Shown here piece after piece: positions 42,855-52,014 of a stretch of 64,000 nt of DNA (positions are counted from its first letter, which is position 1; the number at the start of each line of letters is the position of its first letter). The DNA is taken from assembly GCA_965203635.1 (NCBI GenBank), contig OZ241903.1:2914001-2978000 (forward strand). Direction: 5' to 3'. The stretch comes from Aldehydirespirator sp965203635. GTDB taxonomy: Bacteria; Actinomycetota; Acidimicrobiia; Acidimicrobiales; Aldehydirespiratoraceae. The position numbers and the translations under genes were made by a program. The notes beneath the pieces were generated by a model. That model did not search any database. It saw only the letters and a program-made list of their open reading frames with translations, and had not been told where the DNA came from.

Positions 42855-42967
42855 ACACATGGCCGGTTGAGACACTGCTGGAATGGACCGGAAACCACCC
42901 GCGGAACGGAGCCGGAGCGGGTTAGCATCCGCTACGCAATTGCCTTGTCGACCCTGGAGGAAGGCCA

Positions 42968-44197
42968 ATGAGAAAGCGCTTGCTTGCGCTGACCGCGATC
43001 CTGATGTCGCTCGCCCTGGTCGCTGCCGCGTGCGGCGACGATGACGTCGACGTCTCAGTAGACGTCAGCACAGAGGAACCGGCACCGGCCGAACCGGAGC
43101 CGGCAGCCGAGCCCGAAGAGGAGATGGCCGAGCCCGAAGAAGAGATGGCCGAGCCCGAAGAAGAGATGGCCGAGCCCGAAGAAGAGATGGCCGAGCCCGA
43201 AGAGGAGATGGCCGAGCCGGAGATGACCGACGTATCCGTCGGTCTGGTGTTCGACATCGGCGGCCGGGGCGACCAGTCGTTCAACGATTCGGCGGCCGCA
43301 GGCATCGAACGGGCCGCCGCCGAGCTGGGCATCACCTTCACAGAGGCCTCACCCGAGCCCGACGGCTCGAACCGGGGCGAGCTGCTGCAGCTCGCCGCCA
43401 GCGAGCACGACATCGTCATCGGCGTCGGGTTCCTGTTCGAGGGCGACGCCGCCGCGGTGGGTGCCGAGAACCCCGACACCAGGTTCGGAGTGGTCGACTC
43501 GGCCATGATCAACTGGGGCGCCGATCCCCCCGCCCCCTACGGCGACAACATCGCCGGCCTGGTCTTCGCCGAACACGAGGGTTCCTTCCTGGTCGGTGCA
43601 GCCGCCGCTCTCAAGAGCCAGACGGGCACCATCGGCTTCATCGGCGGGGTGGCCAATGTGGGCGGCCTGATCGAGCGCTTCGAGGCCGGCTTCAATGCCG
43701 GTGCCCGGGCCGTGAACCCCGACATCGAGATCATCGGCGACTACATCACCGAGGCGCCCGACTTCGACGGCTTCAACGCCCCGGACCGGGCCAAGGAGAT
43801 CGCGCTGGCCATGTACGAGAGCGACGCCGACATCGTGTACCACGCGGCCGGCGGTTCCGGCGCGGGCCTGTTCCAGGCCGCCCTGGAGCAGAGCGAGGCC
43901 ACCGGGTCCAAGGTGTGGGCCATCGGCGTCGACTCCGACCAGTACCACACGGCCGACGCCGGCGTGCGCGACTACATCCTGACCTCGATGCTCAAGCGGG
44001 TGGACGTGTCGATCTTCGAGATGATCAAGTCCGTCCTCGACGGCACCATGCAGGCCGGCCCGACTACCTACGACCTGTCGGTCGACGGCGTGGGCTACAG
44101 CACCTCGGGTGGCTTCGTGGACGACATCGCCGACCAGCTCGAAGCCCTCAAGGGCCAGATCGTGTCGGGCGAGATCACAGTTCCGACCGAGCCCTAG
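42968..44197 (+). CDS. BMP-family substrate-binding lipoprotein (nucleoside ABC transporter)
   Basis: 409 residues. The signal peptide ends VAAAC, lipobox Cys22. An acidic spacer (about 25-86) contains five EPEEEMA repeats (48-82). The BMP/PnrA-like domain follows, opening VSVGLVFDIGGRGDQSFNDSA and including GFIGGV and YHAAGGSGAG. BMP proteins bind purine nucleosides. AGGAAGG precedes the ATG. It is first of a four-gene ABC operon; a strong hairpin after it probably sets its higher expression. Confidence 0.92.
   Translation: MRKRLLALTAILMSLALVAAACGDDDVDVSVDVSTEEPAPAEPEPAAEPEEEMAEPEEEMAEPEEEMAEPEEEMAEPEEEMAEPEMTDVSVGLVFDIGGRGDQSFNDSAAAGIERAAAELGITFTEASPEPDGSNRGELLQLAASEHDIVIGVGFLFEGDAAAVGAENPDTRFGVVDSAMINWGADPPAPYGDNIAGLVFAEHEGSFLVGAAAALKSQTGTIGFIGGVANVGGLIERFEAGFNAGARAVNPDIEIIGDYITEAPDFDGFNAPDRAKEIALAMYESDADIVYHAAGGSGAGLFQAALEQSEATGSKVWAIGVDSDQYHTADAGVRDYILTSMLKRVDVSIFEMIKSVLDGTMQAGPTTYDLSVDGVGYSTSGGFVDDIADQLEALKGQIVSGEITVPTEP
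43109..43213 (+). repeat. Five in-frame 21-bp repeats in the BMP lipoprotein gene
   Basis: Unit GAGCCCGAAGAAGAGATGGC plus C, with GAGGAG for GAAGAG in the first and last copies. It encodes EPEEEMA five times, a negatively charged stalk between lipid anchor and binding domain. A shortened sixth unit (GAGCCGGAGATG) follows. Confidence 0.9.
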
Positions 44198-44251
44198 AGG
44201 CGAGACCGTCTTGAGCGCCCAGTGCGCCGGACGGTTGCATTCGTGTTGAGG

Positions 44252-44283
44252 CGACCGGGCCGGGCTAACGTCCGGCCCGGTCG
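44252..44283 (+). terminator. 12-bp perfect hairpin between lipoprotein and ATPase genes
   Basis: CGACCGGGCCGG (44252-44263) pairs perfectly with CCGGCCCGGTCG (44272-44283) around an 8-base loop. TCGTTCTG follows without a U-run. Being inside an operon, it probably acts as a partial terminator or a 3' stabiliser that raises binding-protein mRNA over the rest. Confidence 0.7.
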
Positions 44284-44313
44284 TCGTTCTGCCATCATTC
44301 AAAGGGAGTCCGT

Positions 44314-45840
44314 GTGGCGCTGGCCATTGAGCTGACAGGGATCACCAAGCGGTTCCCCGGCGTCGTGGCCAATGACGACATCAACCTGGCGGTGGCCGAG
44401 GGCGAGATCCACGCCATCTGCGGCGAGAACGGGGCCGGCAAGTCGACCCTCATGAAGATCCTCTACGGCATGCAGCCGCCCGACTCGGGAACCATAAGGA
44501 TCCAGGGCGAGACCGTGGAGCTGCACTCACCGGCCCAGGCCATCGACCTGGGCATCGGGATGGTCCACCAGCACTTCATGCTGGCCGACCAGCTCACCGT
44601 GCTCGAGAACGTGATCCTCGGAGCCGAGCCGATGCGCTCGTTCGGCCGGATCGACTTCGACGCCGGCCGTGAGCACCTGGACGAAGTCGGCCGGGCCTAC
44701 GGTCTCGACATCAACGCCGACGACCTGGTGGAAACGCTGGAGATCGGCGAGCGGCAGCGGGTCGAGATCATCAAGGTCCTGTACCGGGGGGCCAAGATCC
44801 TCATCCTCGACGAGCCGACCGCGGTCCTGGTCCCCCAGGAGGTGGACGAGCTGTTCCGCAACATCCGCGAGCTCAAGGCCAGCGGCGCCACCATCCTGTT
44901 CATCGACCACAAGCTCGACGAGGTCCTCGAGATCGCAGACACCATCACCGTGCTGCGCCAGGGCCGGACCGTGGGCACGGTGAAGCCCACCGACGTGACC
45001 GCCCACGACCTGGCGGAGATGATGATCGGGTCGGAGCTGCCGGTCCCCGATGCCGGCGCCTCCACCGTGACCGAGGAGGTCGCCCTCGCCGTCGACGGCC
45101 TGCGCGTCATCGGAGAGGGCGACCGGCCGGTGGTCGACGACGTGAGCCTGAGCGTCCACCGGGGCGAGATCGTCGGCGTTGCCGGGGTGGAGGGCAACGG
45201 GCAGGCCGAGCTGGTGAACGCCATCATCGGCCTCGACGACCCCGATGAGGGCGCCATCACGCTGCTCGGGCGAGAGATCACCCATTTCTCGGTGCGCAGC
45301 CGGCGCGAGATGGGCCTGGGCTACGTACCCCAGGACCGCCACCGGGACGGCCTGCTGCTGGGCTTCACCCTCTGGGAGAACTCCGCTCTCGGCCACCAGA
45401 CAGAGGCGCCGTATTCGCGTGGCCCGTGGCTGAGTCGCGGCGGTATGAGGGACCGGGCGAGCCGGATCAAGGCCGACTTCGACGTCCGCACCCCCAACAT
45501 CGAGGTGTCGGCCCACGCGCTGTCGGGTGGCAACCAGCAGAAGCTGATCGTGGGCCGGGAGATGGTGGCCGGACCGGCCGTGCTCATCGCCAACCACCCC
45601 ACCCGCGGCATCGACGTCGGGGCCCAGGCCGCAGTGTGGGACGACATCCGCGAAGCTCGGGCCCAGGGACTGGCCACCCTTCTCGTGTCCGCCGACCTGG
45701 AAGAGCTCATCGGGCTCTCCGACACCATCGTGGTGATGCTGCGGGGCCGTCTGGTGGCCAGCTTGGACCCCAATGAGATCACCCCACGAGACCTGGGCGC
45801 CTACATGACCGGCGCCGCGCTAGAGGCCGACGCGCCGTGA
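44314..45840 (+). CDS. ABC transporter ATP-binding protein, two ATPase domains (nucleoside/sugar type)
   Basis: 508 residues with two fused ATPase domains. The first has Walker A GENGAGKST and Walker B LILDEPTAV. The second has a Walker A-like GVEGNGQAE, signature LSGGNQQK and NHPTRGID in place of a normal Walker B, so the second site is degenerate, as is usual in this family. It powers the transporter with the two permeases. GTG 44314 has AAAGGGAG upstream. Confidence 0.93.
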   Translation: MALAIELTGITKRFPGVVANDDINLAVAEGEIHAICGENGAGKSTLMKILYGMQPPDSGTIRIQGETVELHSPAQAIDLGIGMVHQHFMLADQLTVLENVILGAEPMRSFGRIDFDAGREHLDEVGRAYGLDINADDLVETLEIGERQRVEIIKVLYRGAKILILDEPTAVLVPQEVDELFRNIRELKASGATILFIDHKLDEVLEIADTITVLRQGRTVGTVKPTDVTAHDLAEMMIGSELPVPDAGASTVTEEVALAVDGLRVIGEGDRPVVDDVSLSVHRGEIVGVAGVEGNGQAELVNAIIGLDDPDEGAITLLGREITHFSVRSRREMGLGYVPQDRHRDGLLLGFTLWENSALGHQTEAPYSRGPWLSRGGMRDRASRIKADFDVRTPNIEVSAHALSGGNQQKLIVGREMVAGPAVLIANHPTRGIDVGAQAAVWDDIREARAQGLATLLVSADLEELIGLSDTIVVMLRGRLVASLDPNEITPRDLGAYMTGAALEADAP

Positions 45841-46967
45841 CTGGGCGCCTCACCCACCGGCTGATGCTGGCCTCCGCGGCTCCGGTCGCGGCGGTTGTCA
45901 TCGCAGTGGTGCTGTCCTCAATCGTTCTGCTGATATCGGGCAGCAACCCCTTCGCGGCCTACGCGGACATGGTCGGGCACGCCAGCAAGCTTGAGACGCA
46001 GGTCGACATCCTCAACCGGGCCACCCCGCTGTACCTGTCCGGGGTGGCCGCGGCCATCGGCTTCCGGATGAACCTGTTCAACATCGGCGTGGAGGGCCAG
46101 TACCTTCTGGCCTTCATCGTCGCGGCCCACCTCGGTGCCCAGGTCGAGCTGCCGGCGGTGCTGCACATCGCCTTCATCCTGGTGGTGGCCATGGCCGTCG
46201 GCGGGGCGTTCTCGGGCGCGGCGGGCGTGCTGAAAGTGACCCGCGGCGTCAACGAGGTGATCTCCACCATCATGCTGAACGCGGTGGTGATATCGGGCCT
46301 CTCCGCCTGGTGGATCGTGGAGTGGCAGGCCGGCGGCGAGATCTCCGCCACCGGCGGCCGGGTCGGAACCGAGCCCATCGCCGACAGCGGCATCCTCCCC
46401 AACATCAACGCCTGGCTGGAGCTGTTCACCCGGGAGATCGGTCTGGGCAAGAAGCTCACCGGCATGCTGGTCATCGCCGTCGTTGTCGGGATCGTGTACC
46501 ACGTGATGCTGAACCGGACGGTGTTCGGCTTCGACCTCAGGGCCAGCGGCGCCAACCCGACCGCCTCCCATGTCGGGGGCGTGTCGCCCAAGCGCATGGT
46601 GGTCATCGCCATGGCTCTGTCGGGTGCGGTGGCCGGGCTAGTCGGGATGACCGAGCTCATGAACACCGGCTACTACCCGTCCAACCCGATCAGCCTGCTC
46701 GGCTTCACCGGCATCGCGGTGGCCCTGCTCGGTCGCAACAATCCGGCCGGAGTGGCCGTGGCCGCTCTGATCTTCGCCTTCCTGGACGTCTCATCGGGGA
46801 TCCTCCAGATCTCGGGAGCCGCGTCCCGGGAGATCGTCGAGATCATGAAGGGCGTCATCATCCTTACCGCGGTCATCGCCTACGAGGTCGTGCGACGCAT
46901 CCGCGAGCGCGAGGAGGCCGCCGCGGCGGCCGCGGCCATGGCCACAAGCCCGGCGGCAGCATCATGA
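45837..46967 (+). CDS. ABC transporter permease 1 (BPD_transp_2)
   Basis: 376 residues with about nine membrane helices. The conserved NLFNIGVEGQYLLAF and NEVISTIMLNAV segments mark nucleoside/BMP-type permeases. Its GTG overlaps the ATPase stop (GTGA) and its stop overlaps the next permease ATG (ATGA). An Ala-rich tail with AAAAAA closes it. Inner-membrane half of the channel. Confidence 0.92.
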   Translation: MTGRLTHRLMLASAAPVAAVVIAVVLSSIVLLISGSNPFAAYADMVGHASKLETQVDILNRATPLYLSGVAAAIGFRMNLFNIGVEGQYLLAFIVAAHLGAQVELPAVLHIAFILVVAMAVGGAFSGAAGVLKVTRGVNEVISTIMLNAVVISGLSAWWIVEWQAGGEISATGGRVGTEPIADSGILPNINAWLELFTREIGLGKKLTGMLVIAVVVGIVYHVMLNRTVFGFDLRASGANPTASHVGGVSPKRMVVIAMALSGAVAGLVGMTELMNTGYYPSNPISLLGFTGIAVALLGRNNPAGVAVAALIFAFLDVSSGILQISGAASREIVEIMKGVIILTAVIAYEVVRRIREREEAAAAAAAMATSPAAAS

Positions 46968-48223
46968 CCGCGGCACTGGGACGGCTGCCCGCGTGGGCCC
47001 GGTGGATGCTCTACGCGGCCGTCGGCGTGTTCGTGCTGACCGTGATGCAGGGCTTCGACGACACCGAGCGGCTGACCGCGGTGACGTCGTCGCAGGCCAT
47101 GTTGCGCTGGGCCGTGCCGATCATGCTGGCCGGGCTGGGAGGCCTGTTCTCGGAGCGAGCCGGAATCGTGAACATCGGGCTGGAGGGGATGCTGATACTG
47201 GGCACCTGGTTCGGTGCCTGGGGGGCCATCAACTACGGGGGCTGGGCCGGCCTGCTCATCGGCATGCTGGGCGGAGCCCTGGGTGGGCTCGTCCACGCCA
47301 TCGCCACCGTGTCGTTCGGCGTGGACCACATCATCTCGGGGGTGGCCATCAACGTGACCGCCCCCGGCGTGACCCGGTTCCTGTCGTCGGAGATCCTCAC
47401 CGGCTACGACGGCGGCTCCATCACCCAGTCACCCCGGACCTCGGGGGTAGGCAAGTTCACCTTCCCGTTCCTGGCCGGGGGCGACCTCTTCGGCTGGGAC
47501 ACGCCCGACATCCTCGGCTGGTTCACCAAGAAGGACTGGTTCTTCGTATCGGACTTCACCGGGCTGGCCCGGGGGCTGGTGGCCCACCTCTCGCTGACCA
47601 CGATCATCGCCTTCGCCCTGGTCCCGGCGACCGCCTGGCTGATCTGGCGGACCCGGTTCGGGCTGAGGCTGCGCATCTGCGGCGAGCATCCCGTCGGCGG
47701 AGAGACCCAGGGCATCAACATCTACCTGTACAAGTACTACGGCGTGGTGATCAGCGGCGCCCTCGCCGGGCTGGGCGGAGCCTTCATCGCCAGCCCCGAG
47801 CTCGGAGGCATATACCTGGAGGGCCAGACCAATGGGCGGGGATACATCGGGCTGGCCGCGCTCATCTTCGGCAACTGGCGCCCGGGAGGGGTCATGGCCG
47901 GCGCCCTCCTCTTCGGCTATCCGTTCGGTGTGGGCCTGCGGGACCTTGACGGCTCCGCGTCCCACGCTCTGCTGCTGGTCAACACCATTGCGCTGGCCGC
48001 GGTGGTGGCGTGGGCCCTGAGCCGGCGCCGACGCATCGACGCCGGCATCGCGGCCGGCCTCGGGCTGGGCGCCGCGGTCTGGTACTTCCTGTCGACGACG
48101 GTGCCCGACTGGTGGATCGAGATCCTGCCCTTCGTGATCGTGCTGGTGGTGCTGGTGTTCTTCTCGCAGAGACTGCGGATGCCCAGAGCCGACGGCATGG
48201 CCTACCGCAAGGGTGAGGCCTAG
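46964..48223 (+). CDS. ABC transporter permease 2 (BPD_transp_2)
   Basis: 419 residues, polytopic. SERAGIVNIGLEGMLILGTW and FGVDHIISGVAINV match the second permease of BMP systems. The loop from about 150 to 205 (TGYDGGS to FFVSDFTG) is longer than usual. C-terminal helices 340-400 add an extra pair. ATG 46964 overlaps the first permease stop. An oxygenase gene follows after 8 bp. Confidence 0.92.
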   Translation: MTAALGRLPAWARWMLYAAVGVFVLTVMQGFDDTERLTAVTSSQAMLRWAVPIMLAGLGGLFSERAGIVNIGLEGMLILGTWFGAWGAINYGGWAGLLIGMLGGALGGLVHAIATVSFGVDHIISGVAINVTAPGVTRFLSSEILTGYDGGSITQSPRTSGVGKFTFPFLAGGDLFGWDTPDILGWFTKKDWFFVSDFTGLARGLVAHLSLTTIIAFALVPATAWLIWRTRFGLRLRICGEHPVGGETQGINIYLYKYYGVVISGALAGLGGAFIASPELGGIYLEGQTNGRGYIGLAALIFGNWRPGGVMAGALLFGYPFGVGLRDLDGSASHALLLVNTIALAAVVAWALSRRRRIDAGIAAGLGLGAAVWYFLSTTVPDWWIEILPFVIVLVVLVFFSQRLRMPRADGMAYRKGEA

Positions 48224-48231
48224 AACGGTCC

Positions 48232-49092
48232 GTGCCGGTGCTGGACGACTCGCAGCTGGCCGATTGGGAGCGCGACGGCTTCCTGGTCCTGCCCGGCTTC
48301 GTGGAGCGCGAGCGCTGCGAAGCGCTCAAGACCCATGTGGAGGCGATGCTGGCCGGCGTCGACCCCGAGTGCGACGGCGGCCTCACCGTGTTCTCCACCA
48401 CCGAGCAGAGCCACGCGCAAGACGAGTGGTTCCTCGGCTCGGGCGACACTGTCCGCTGGTTCTTCGAGGACGGCGCCGTGGAGGGTGGGCGCCTCACGAG
48501 GCCCATGCCGCTGGCGGTCAACAAGATCGGCCACGCCATGCACGACCTCGATCCCGCTTTCGACTCCTTCTCCCGAACCCCGGAGCTGGCGGCGGTGGCG
48601 GCGGATCTGGGGTTCGCCGACCCCCGCCTGCTGCAGTCGATGTACATCTTCAAACAGCCCGGCATCGGCGGCGAGGTGATCTGCCATTGCGATCACTCCT
48701 TCCTCTGGACCGAGCCCCAGAGCGTGGTCGGGCTGTGGTTCGCCATCGAGGACGCAACGATGGCCAACGGCTGCATGTGGGCGGTGCCGGGAGGTCACCG
48801 CATCCCGGTGAAGACCCGCTTCCGCCTCGTCGACGCCGCCGACCGCAGCCGCGGCACCGTCACCGACGTCCTCGACGACACGCCGTATCCCGTGGACGAC
48901 CTGGCGCCTCTGGAGGCCGCCGCGGGAACGCTGATCGCCCTGCACGGCACCCTGCCGCACTGGAGCGCGGCCAACACGTCGGACCGCAGCCGGCACGCCT
49001 ACACCATGCACCTGATCGACGGCACCGCCGACTACCTGACCGACAACTGGCTGCAGCGCGGGCCCGACTTCCCCCCACGCGGCTTCAACTGA
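48232..49092 (+). CDS. Phytanoyl-CoA dioxygenase family protein (second copy in window)
   Basis: 286 residues. Iron site His152-x-Asp154 (ICHCDHS) and distal His243 (LPHWS), with an Arg about ten residues on (SDRSRHAYT). Beginning DSQLADWERDGFLVLPGFV is the classic PhyH N-terminus. It resembles the PHYHD1 branch. GTG 48232 lies 8 bp after the permease stop, so it may process the imported compound. It is not close to the copy at 2639, which has a different N-terminal domain. Confidence 0.88.
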   Translation: MPVLDDSQLADWERDGFLVLPGFVERERCEALKTHVEAMLAGVDPECDGGLTVFSTTEQSHAQDEWFLGSGDTVRWFFEDGAVEGGRLTRPMPLAVNKIGHAMHDLDPAFDSFSRTPELAAVAADLGFADPRLLQSMYIFKQPGIGGEVICHCDHSFLWTEPQSVVGLWFAIEDATMANGCMWAVPGGHRIPVKTRFRLVDAADRSRGTVTDVLDDTPYPVDDLAPLEAAAGTLIALHGTLPHWSAANTSDRSRHAYTMHLIDGTADYLTDNWLQRGPDFPPRGFN

Positions 49093-49167
49093 ACCCGAGA
49101 TTCCTGTGGCAAGAGGACCTGACGAGTCCCCAACTACAGGGATTTCGGATGTTGGAGGGCCTCGCGG

Positions 49168-50049
49168 CTACATCGGCATGACGGGATCCCGGGGTCCCGG
49201 GCCAGCCCGTCCCCTGGTCAGCAGCAGGTACAGCGCTGAGGCCGCGATCAGCACGAGGCTCATCCAGATGTTGACCCGCACGCCCAGCAGCAGGCTGGCA
49301 GGGTCGATGCGCACGGCCTCGATCCACAAGCGACCCAGTCCGTAGCCCAGGGTGTAGACGGCCAGCAGTGAGCCGGGACGGCTCACCCGGCGCGGGTCGG
49401 TCACCAGCGCCGGGACGGAGCGGCGCACCCTGCGGCGGTCGATGATCACCAGCAGGCCGCACAGCAAGAGGTTCCACACCGCCTCGTACAGGAACGTCGG
49501 ATGGAAGGTCGCCACATCCAGGTACTCGGCCGGACGGTGAACCTCATCGATCTCCAGCCCCCACGGCAGGTCGGTGGGCGAGCCGAACAGCTCCTGGTTG
49601 AACCAGTTTCCGAGTCGGCCGATGGCCTGAGCCAGCGGCAGGCCGGGGACCACTGCCGCGATCACCTCGCCCTGGTTCATGTGCTGGCGCCGGGCCATCC
49701 ACACGCCGACCAGGATTCCTGCCGCCATCCCGCCCGGTATTCCCAAGCCGCCGTTCCAGATGGCGAAGACCTCCAGCCAGCCGGCGGACTGGAATTTCTT
49801 CCAGTCGGTGATCACGTGATAGAGGCGGGCGCCGATCAGGCCGGCGGGAACCGCCCACAGCGCGATCCGGCTGATCTGGTCGGGATCACCTCCCCGGGCC
49901 TCCCAGCGACGCCGCGACAGCCACACGGCGGCCAGCACGCCCAGCGCGATCATCACCCCGTAGGCGCGCAAGTCCAGCGGCCCCAGGCTCAAGCCGTTCC
50001 TGGGCGGGCTCGGTATCGATGCGGTCAAGACGCTGGTCATGGCGCCCAT
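49168..50049 (-). CDS. lgt: Prolipoprotein diacylglyceryl transferase
   Basis: 293 residues with about seven membrane helices. GRLGNWFNQELFGSPTDLPWG is the Lgt signature in near-complete form, with the RxxNxxNxE-type catalytic region and GARLYHVITDW before it. It adds diacylglycerol to lipobox Cys of proteins such as those at 27341 and 42968. ATG 50049 has AGGGG upstream; ATG 50040 is an alternative. It is 10 bp after the acyl-CoA dehydrogenase stop. Confidence 0.92.
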   Translation of the reverse strand: MGAMTSVLTASIPSPPRNGLSLGPLDLRAYGVMIALGVLAAVWLSRRRWEARGGDPDQISRIALWAVPAGLIGARLYHVITDWKKFQSAGWLEVFAIWNGGLGIPGGMAAGILVGVWMARRQHMNQGEVIAAVVPGLPLAQAIGRLGNWFNQELFGSPTDLPWGLEIDEVHRPAEYLDVATFHPTFLYEAVWNLLLCGLLVIIDRRRVRRSVPALVTDPRRVSRPGSLLAVYTLGYGLGRLWIEAVRIDPASLLLGVRVNIWMSLVLIAASALYLLLTRGRAGPGPRDPVMPM

Positions 50050-50057
50050 CAAGTCGC

Positions 50058-50077
50058 CCCTATCCGCTCGGCCTCTG
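50058..50077 (-). repeat. End module of the dispersed element, copy C
   Basis: Minus strand reads AGAGGCCGAGCGGATAGGGG, 18 of 20 bases like the module at 41427-41446 and 51995-52014. Here it supplies the last codons (RPSG) and the TAG of the acyl-CoA dehydrogenase gene and its AGGGG serves as the lgt ribosome site. No core module accompanies it. Confidence 0.7.
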
Positions 50078-51847
50078 GCCCAGGATCCGCTGCCGGGCGG
50101 CAACGAGATCGTCGGCCGGCTCGGCTACCGCCGCGATCAGCCCGGGCACAGCCGAGAGCCGGTTCGCGGCGAAGAACCGGGCCAGAACGGCGCGGTCGGC
50201 AGCGGCGTCGGGATCGCCCAGCCGCCTTGCCGCCAGCGCGCCGTCGGCCAGAGCCGCAGCCCCGGTGGTGACCGCCAGCATCCTCAGAAAGGCGTCGGCG
50301 CCCGCCAGCCGCGCCGCGGGCCCGGCCTCGAGCAGGAATTCGGTGGCTGCATCGGTCGCCTCGACGGCGGCCTCGAGGTGTCGCTGCACCGGAGCCAGGT
50401 CACCACACCCGTCGAGCGCCTCCGCGGTGGTCTGGACCTGCGCCAGGTGGTCGCGCACCACGCCACCATCTCGCATGGACAGCTTGCGGCCCACCAGGTC
50501 GGCGGCCTGGATGCCGTTGGTTCCCTCGTAGATCGGAGCGATGCGTGCGTCGCGATAGTGCTGGGCCGAGCCGGTCTCCTCGATGAAGCCCATGCCGCCG
50601 TGCACCTGGAGACCCACGCTGACCAGTTCGCAGCCCACGTCGGTGGCCCACGCCTTGCTCAGCGGCGTCAGCAGCGCGGCCTGCTCGTCGGCGGACTGGC
50701 GCTGCGAAGCATCGGATTCGTGCGAGGCGCGGTCGATCGCCTCTGCGTTGCGATAGGCGAGGCCCCGCATCGCGCTGATGCTGGAGCGCATGTCCAGCAG
50801 CATGCGGCGCACGTCGGGATGGTCGATGATCGCCGAGGACTCCCCGGCCGGCGCGCCCGGCGCCCGGCCCTGGCGACGCTCATGGGCATGAGCGAGAGCC
50901 TGCTGGTAGGACCGCTCCGCGATGGCCACCCCCTCCAGGCCCACGCTCAGGCGGGCGTGGTTCATCATCGTGAACATGGCCCGCATGCCGCCGTTCTCCT
51001 CGCCCACCAGGAAGCCCATCGCGCCCTCGCCGTCGCCGTATGACATCACGCAGGTGGGGCTGGCGTGGATGCCCAGCTTGTGCTCGATCGAGACGCAGAG
51101 CAGGTCGTTGCGGGCGCCGGGCGAGCCGTCGGCCGCGGGCAGGTGCTTGGGCACCAGGAAGCAGCTGATGCCCCTCGTGCCGGGCGGCGCGCCGGGGGTG
51201 CGGGCCAGCACCAGGTGCACGATGTTGTCGGCCAGGTCGTGCTCGCCGTAGGTGATGAAGATCTTCGTGCCGTGCAGGCGGTACGAGCCGTCGGGCTGCG
51301 GCAGGGCCCGGGCCGCGACGGCGCCCAGGTCCGAGCCGGCCTGGGGCTCGGTCAGGTTCATGGTGCCGGTCCAGTCCCCCGAGGCCATCTGCGGCAGGTA
51401 CAGCGCCTTCTGCTCGTCGGTGCCGTGCGCGCTCAGCATGTTGATGGCGCCCTGGGTCAGCAGCGGGCACAGCGACCACGACATGCAGGCCGAGGTGAAC
51501 ATCTCCTCCACCGCCAGCCCGACCAGGTGGGGGAAGCCGCCACCGCCGTAGGTGGGATCGATCGACAGCGACCCCCAGCCGGCCTCCACATAGGAGCGGT
51601 AGGCCTCCCGGAAGCCGGTGGGCGTCGCCACCGAGCCGTCGTCGAGGCGGCGGGAGCCTTCGGTGTCGCCGACCCGGTTGAGGGGTGCGATCACCTCCTC
51701 GGCGAACCGGGCCGCTTCCGCGAGGACCTGGTCGACCACGTCGGCCTCCACGTGCTCGAAGGCCTCCAGCTTGGCCAGGCCGTCAAGATCGGCGACATGG
51801 CGCAGGTTGAAGGAGATCTCGTCAAGGTCGACCCGGAAATCACTCAC
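50060..51847 (-). CDS. Acyl-CoA dehydrogenase with C-terminal extension (FadE5-like)
   Basis: 595 residues. N-terminal extension and N domain (1-150), middle domain (TMNLTEPQAGSDLGAV flavin-binding), C domain with catalytic Glu in YEGTNGIQAADLVGRK, and an extra C-terminal helical domain (about 460-590). The long FadE5 type oxidises broad-range acyl-CoA. GTG 51847 is preceded by TACTCT (51855-51860) at seven bases. Its last four residues are repeat-derived RPSG. Confidence 0.92.
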   Translation of the reverse strand: MSDFRVDLDEISFNLRHVADLDGLAKLEAFEHVEADVVDQVLAEAARFAEEVIAPLNRVGDTEGSRRLDDGSVATPTGFREAYRSYVEAGWGSLSIDPTYGGGGFPHLVGLAVEEMFTSACMSWSLCPLLTQGAINMLSAHGTDEQKALYLPQMASGDWTGTMNLTEPQAGSDLGAVAARALPQPDGSYRLHGTKIFITYGEHDLADNIVHLVLARTPGAPPGTRGISCFLVPKHLPAADGSPGARNDLLCVSIEHKLGIHASPTCVMSYGDGEGAMGFLVGEENGGMRAMFTMMNHARLSVGLEGVAIAERSYQQALAHAHERRQGRAPGAPAGESSAIIDHPDVRRMLLDMRSSISAMRGLAYRNAEAIDRASHESDASQRQSADEQAALLTPLSKAWATDVGCELVSVGLQVHGGMGFIEETGSAQHYRDARIAPIYEGTNGIQAADLVGRKLSMRDGGVVRDHLAQVQTTAEALDGCGDLAPVQRHLEAAVEATDAATEFLLEAGPAARLAGADAFLRMLAVTTGAAALADGALAARRLGDPDAAADRAVLARFFAANRLSAVPGLIAAVAEPADDLVAARQRILGQRPSG

Positions 51848-51915
51848 GCCAGCGAGAGTATCCCTACGCGGCGGCAAACTGGCGAGCGAGCACCTCTCGC
51901 CGCCAAGGGGTCACG

Positions 51916-52014
51916 CCCGCTCTTGTTCGCTGCGCTCACGGGCCGCTCGGGCCACGGCCTCGCTGAGCCCTTCGTCAGGACCATAGGGTGTCGCCGCCTA
52001 CCCGCTCGGCCTCT
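51916..52014 (-). repeat. Dispersed GC-rich element, intergenic copy B
   Basis: Core (51916-51963) matches copy A at nearly every base over about 46 bp, with GCTGCG for GCTTCG. The end module (51995-52014) contains the RPSG codons and TAG of yihY. The roughly 31-base spacer differs from copy A. It fills the gap between yihY and the acyl-CoA dehydrogenase gene. Confidence 0.85.
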
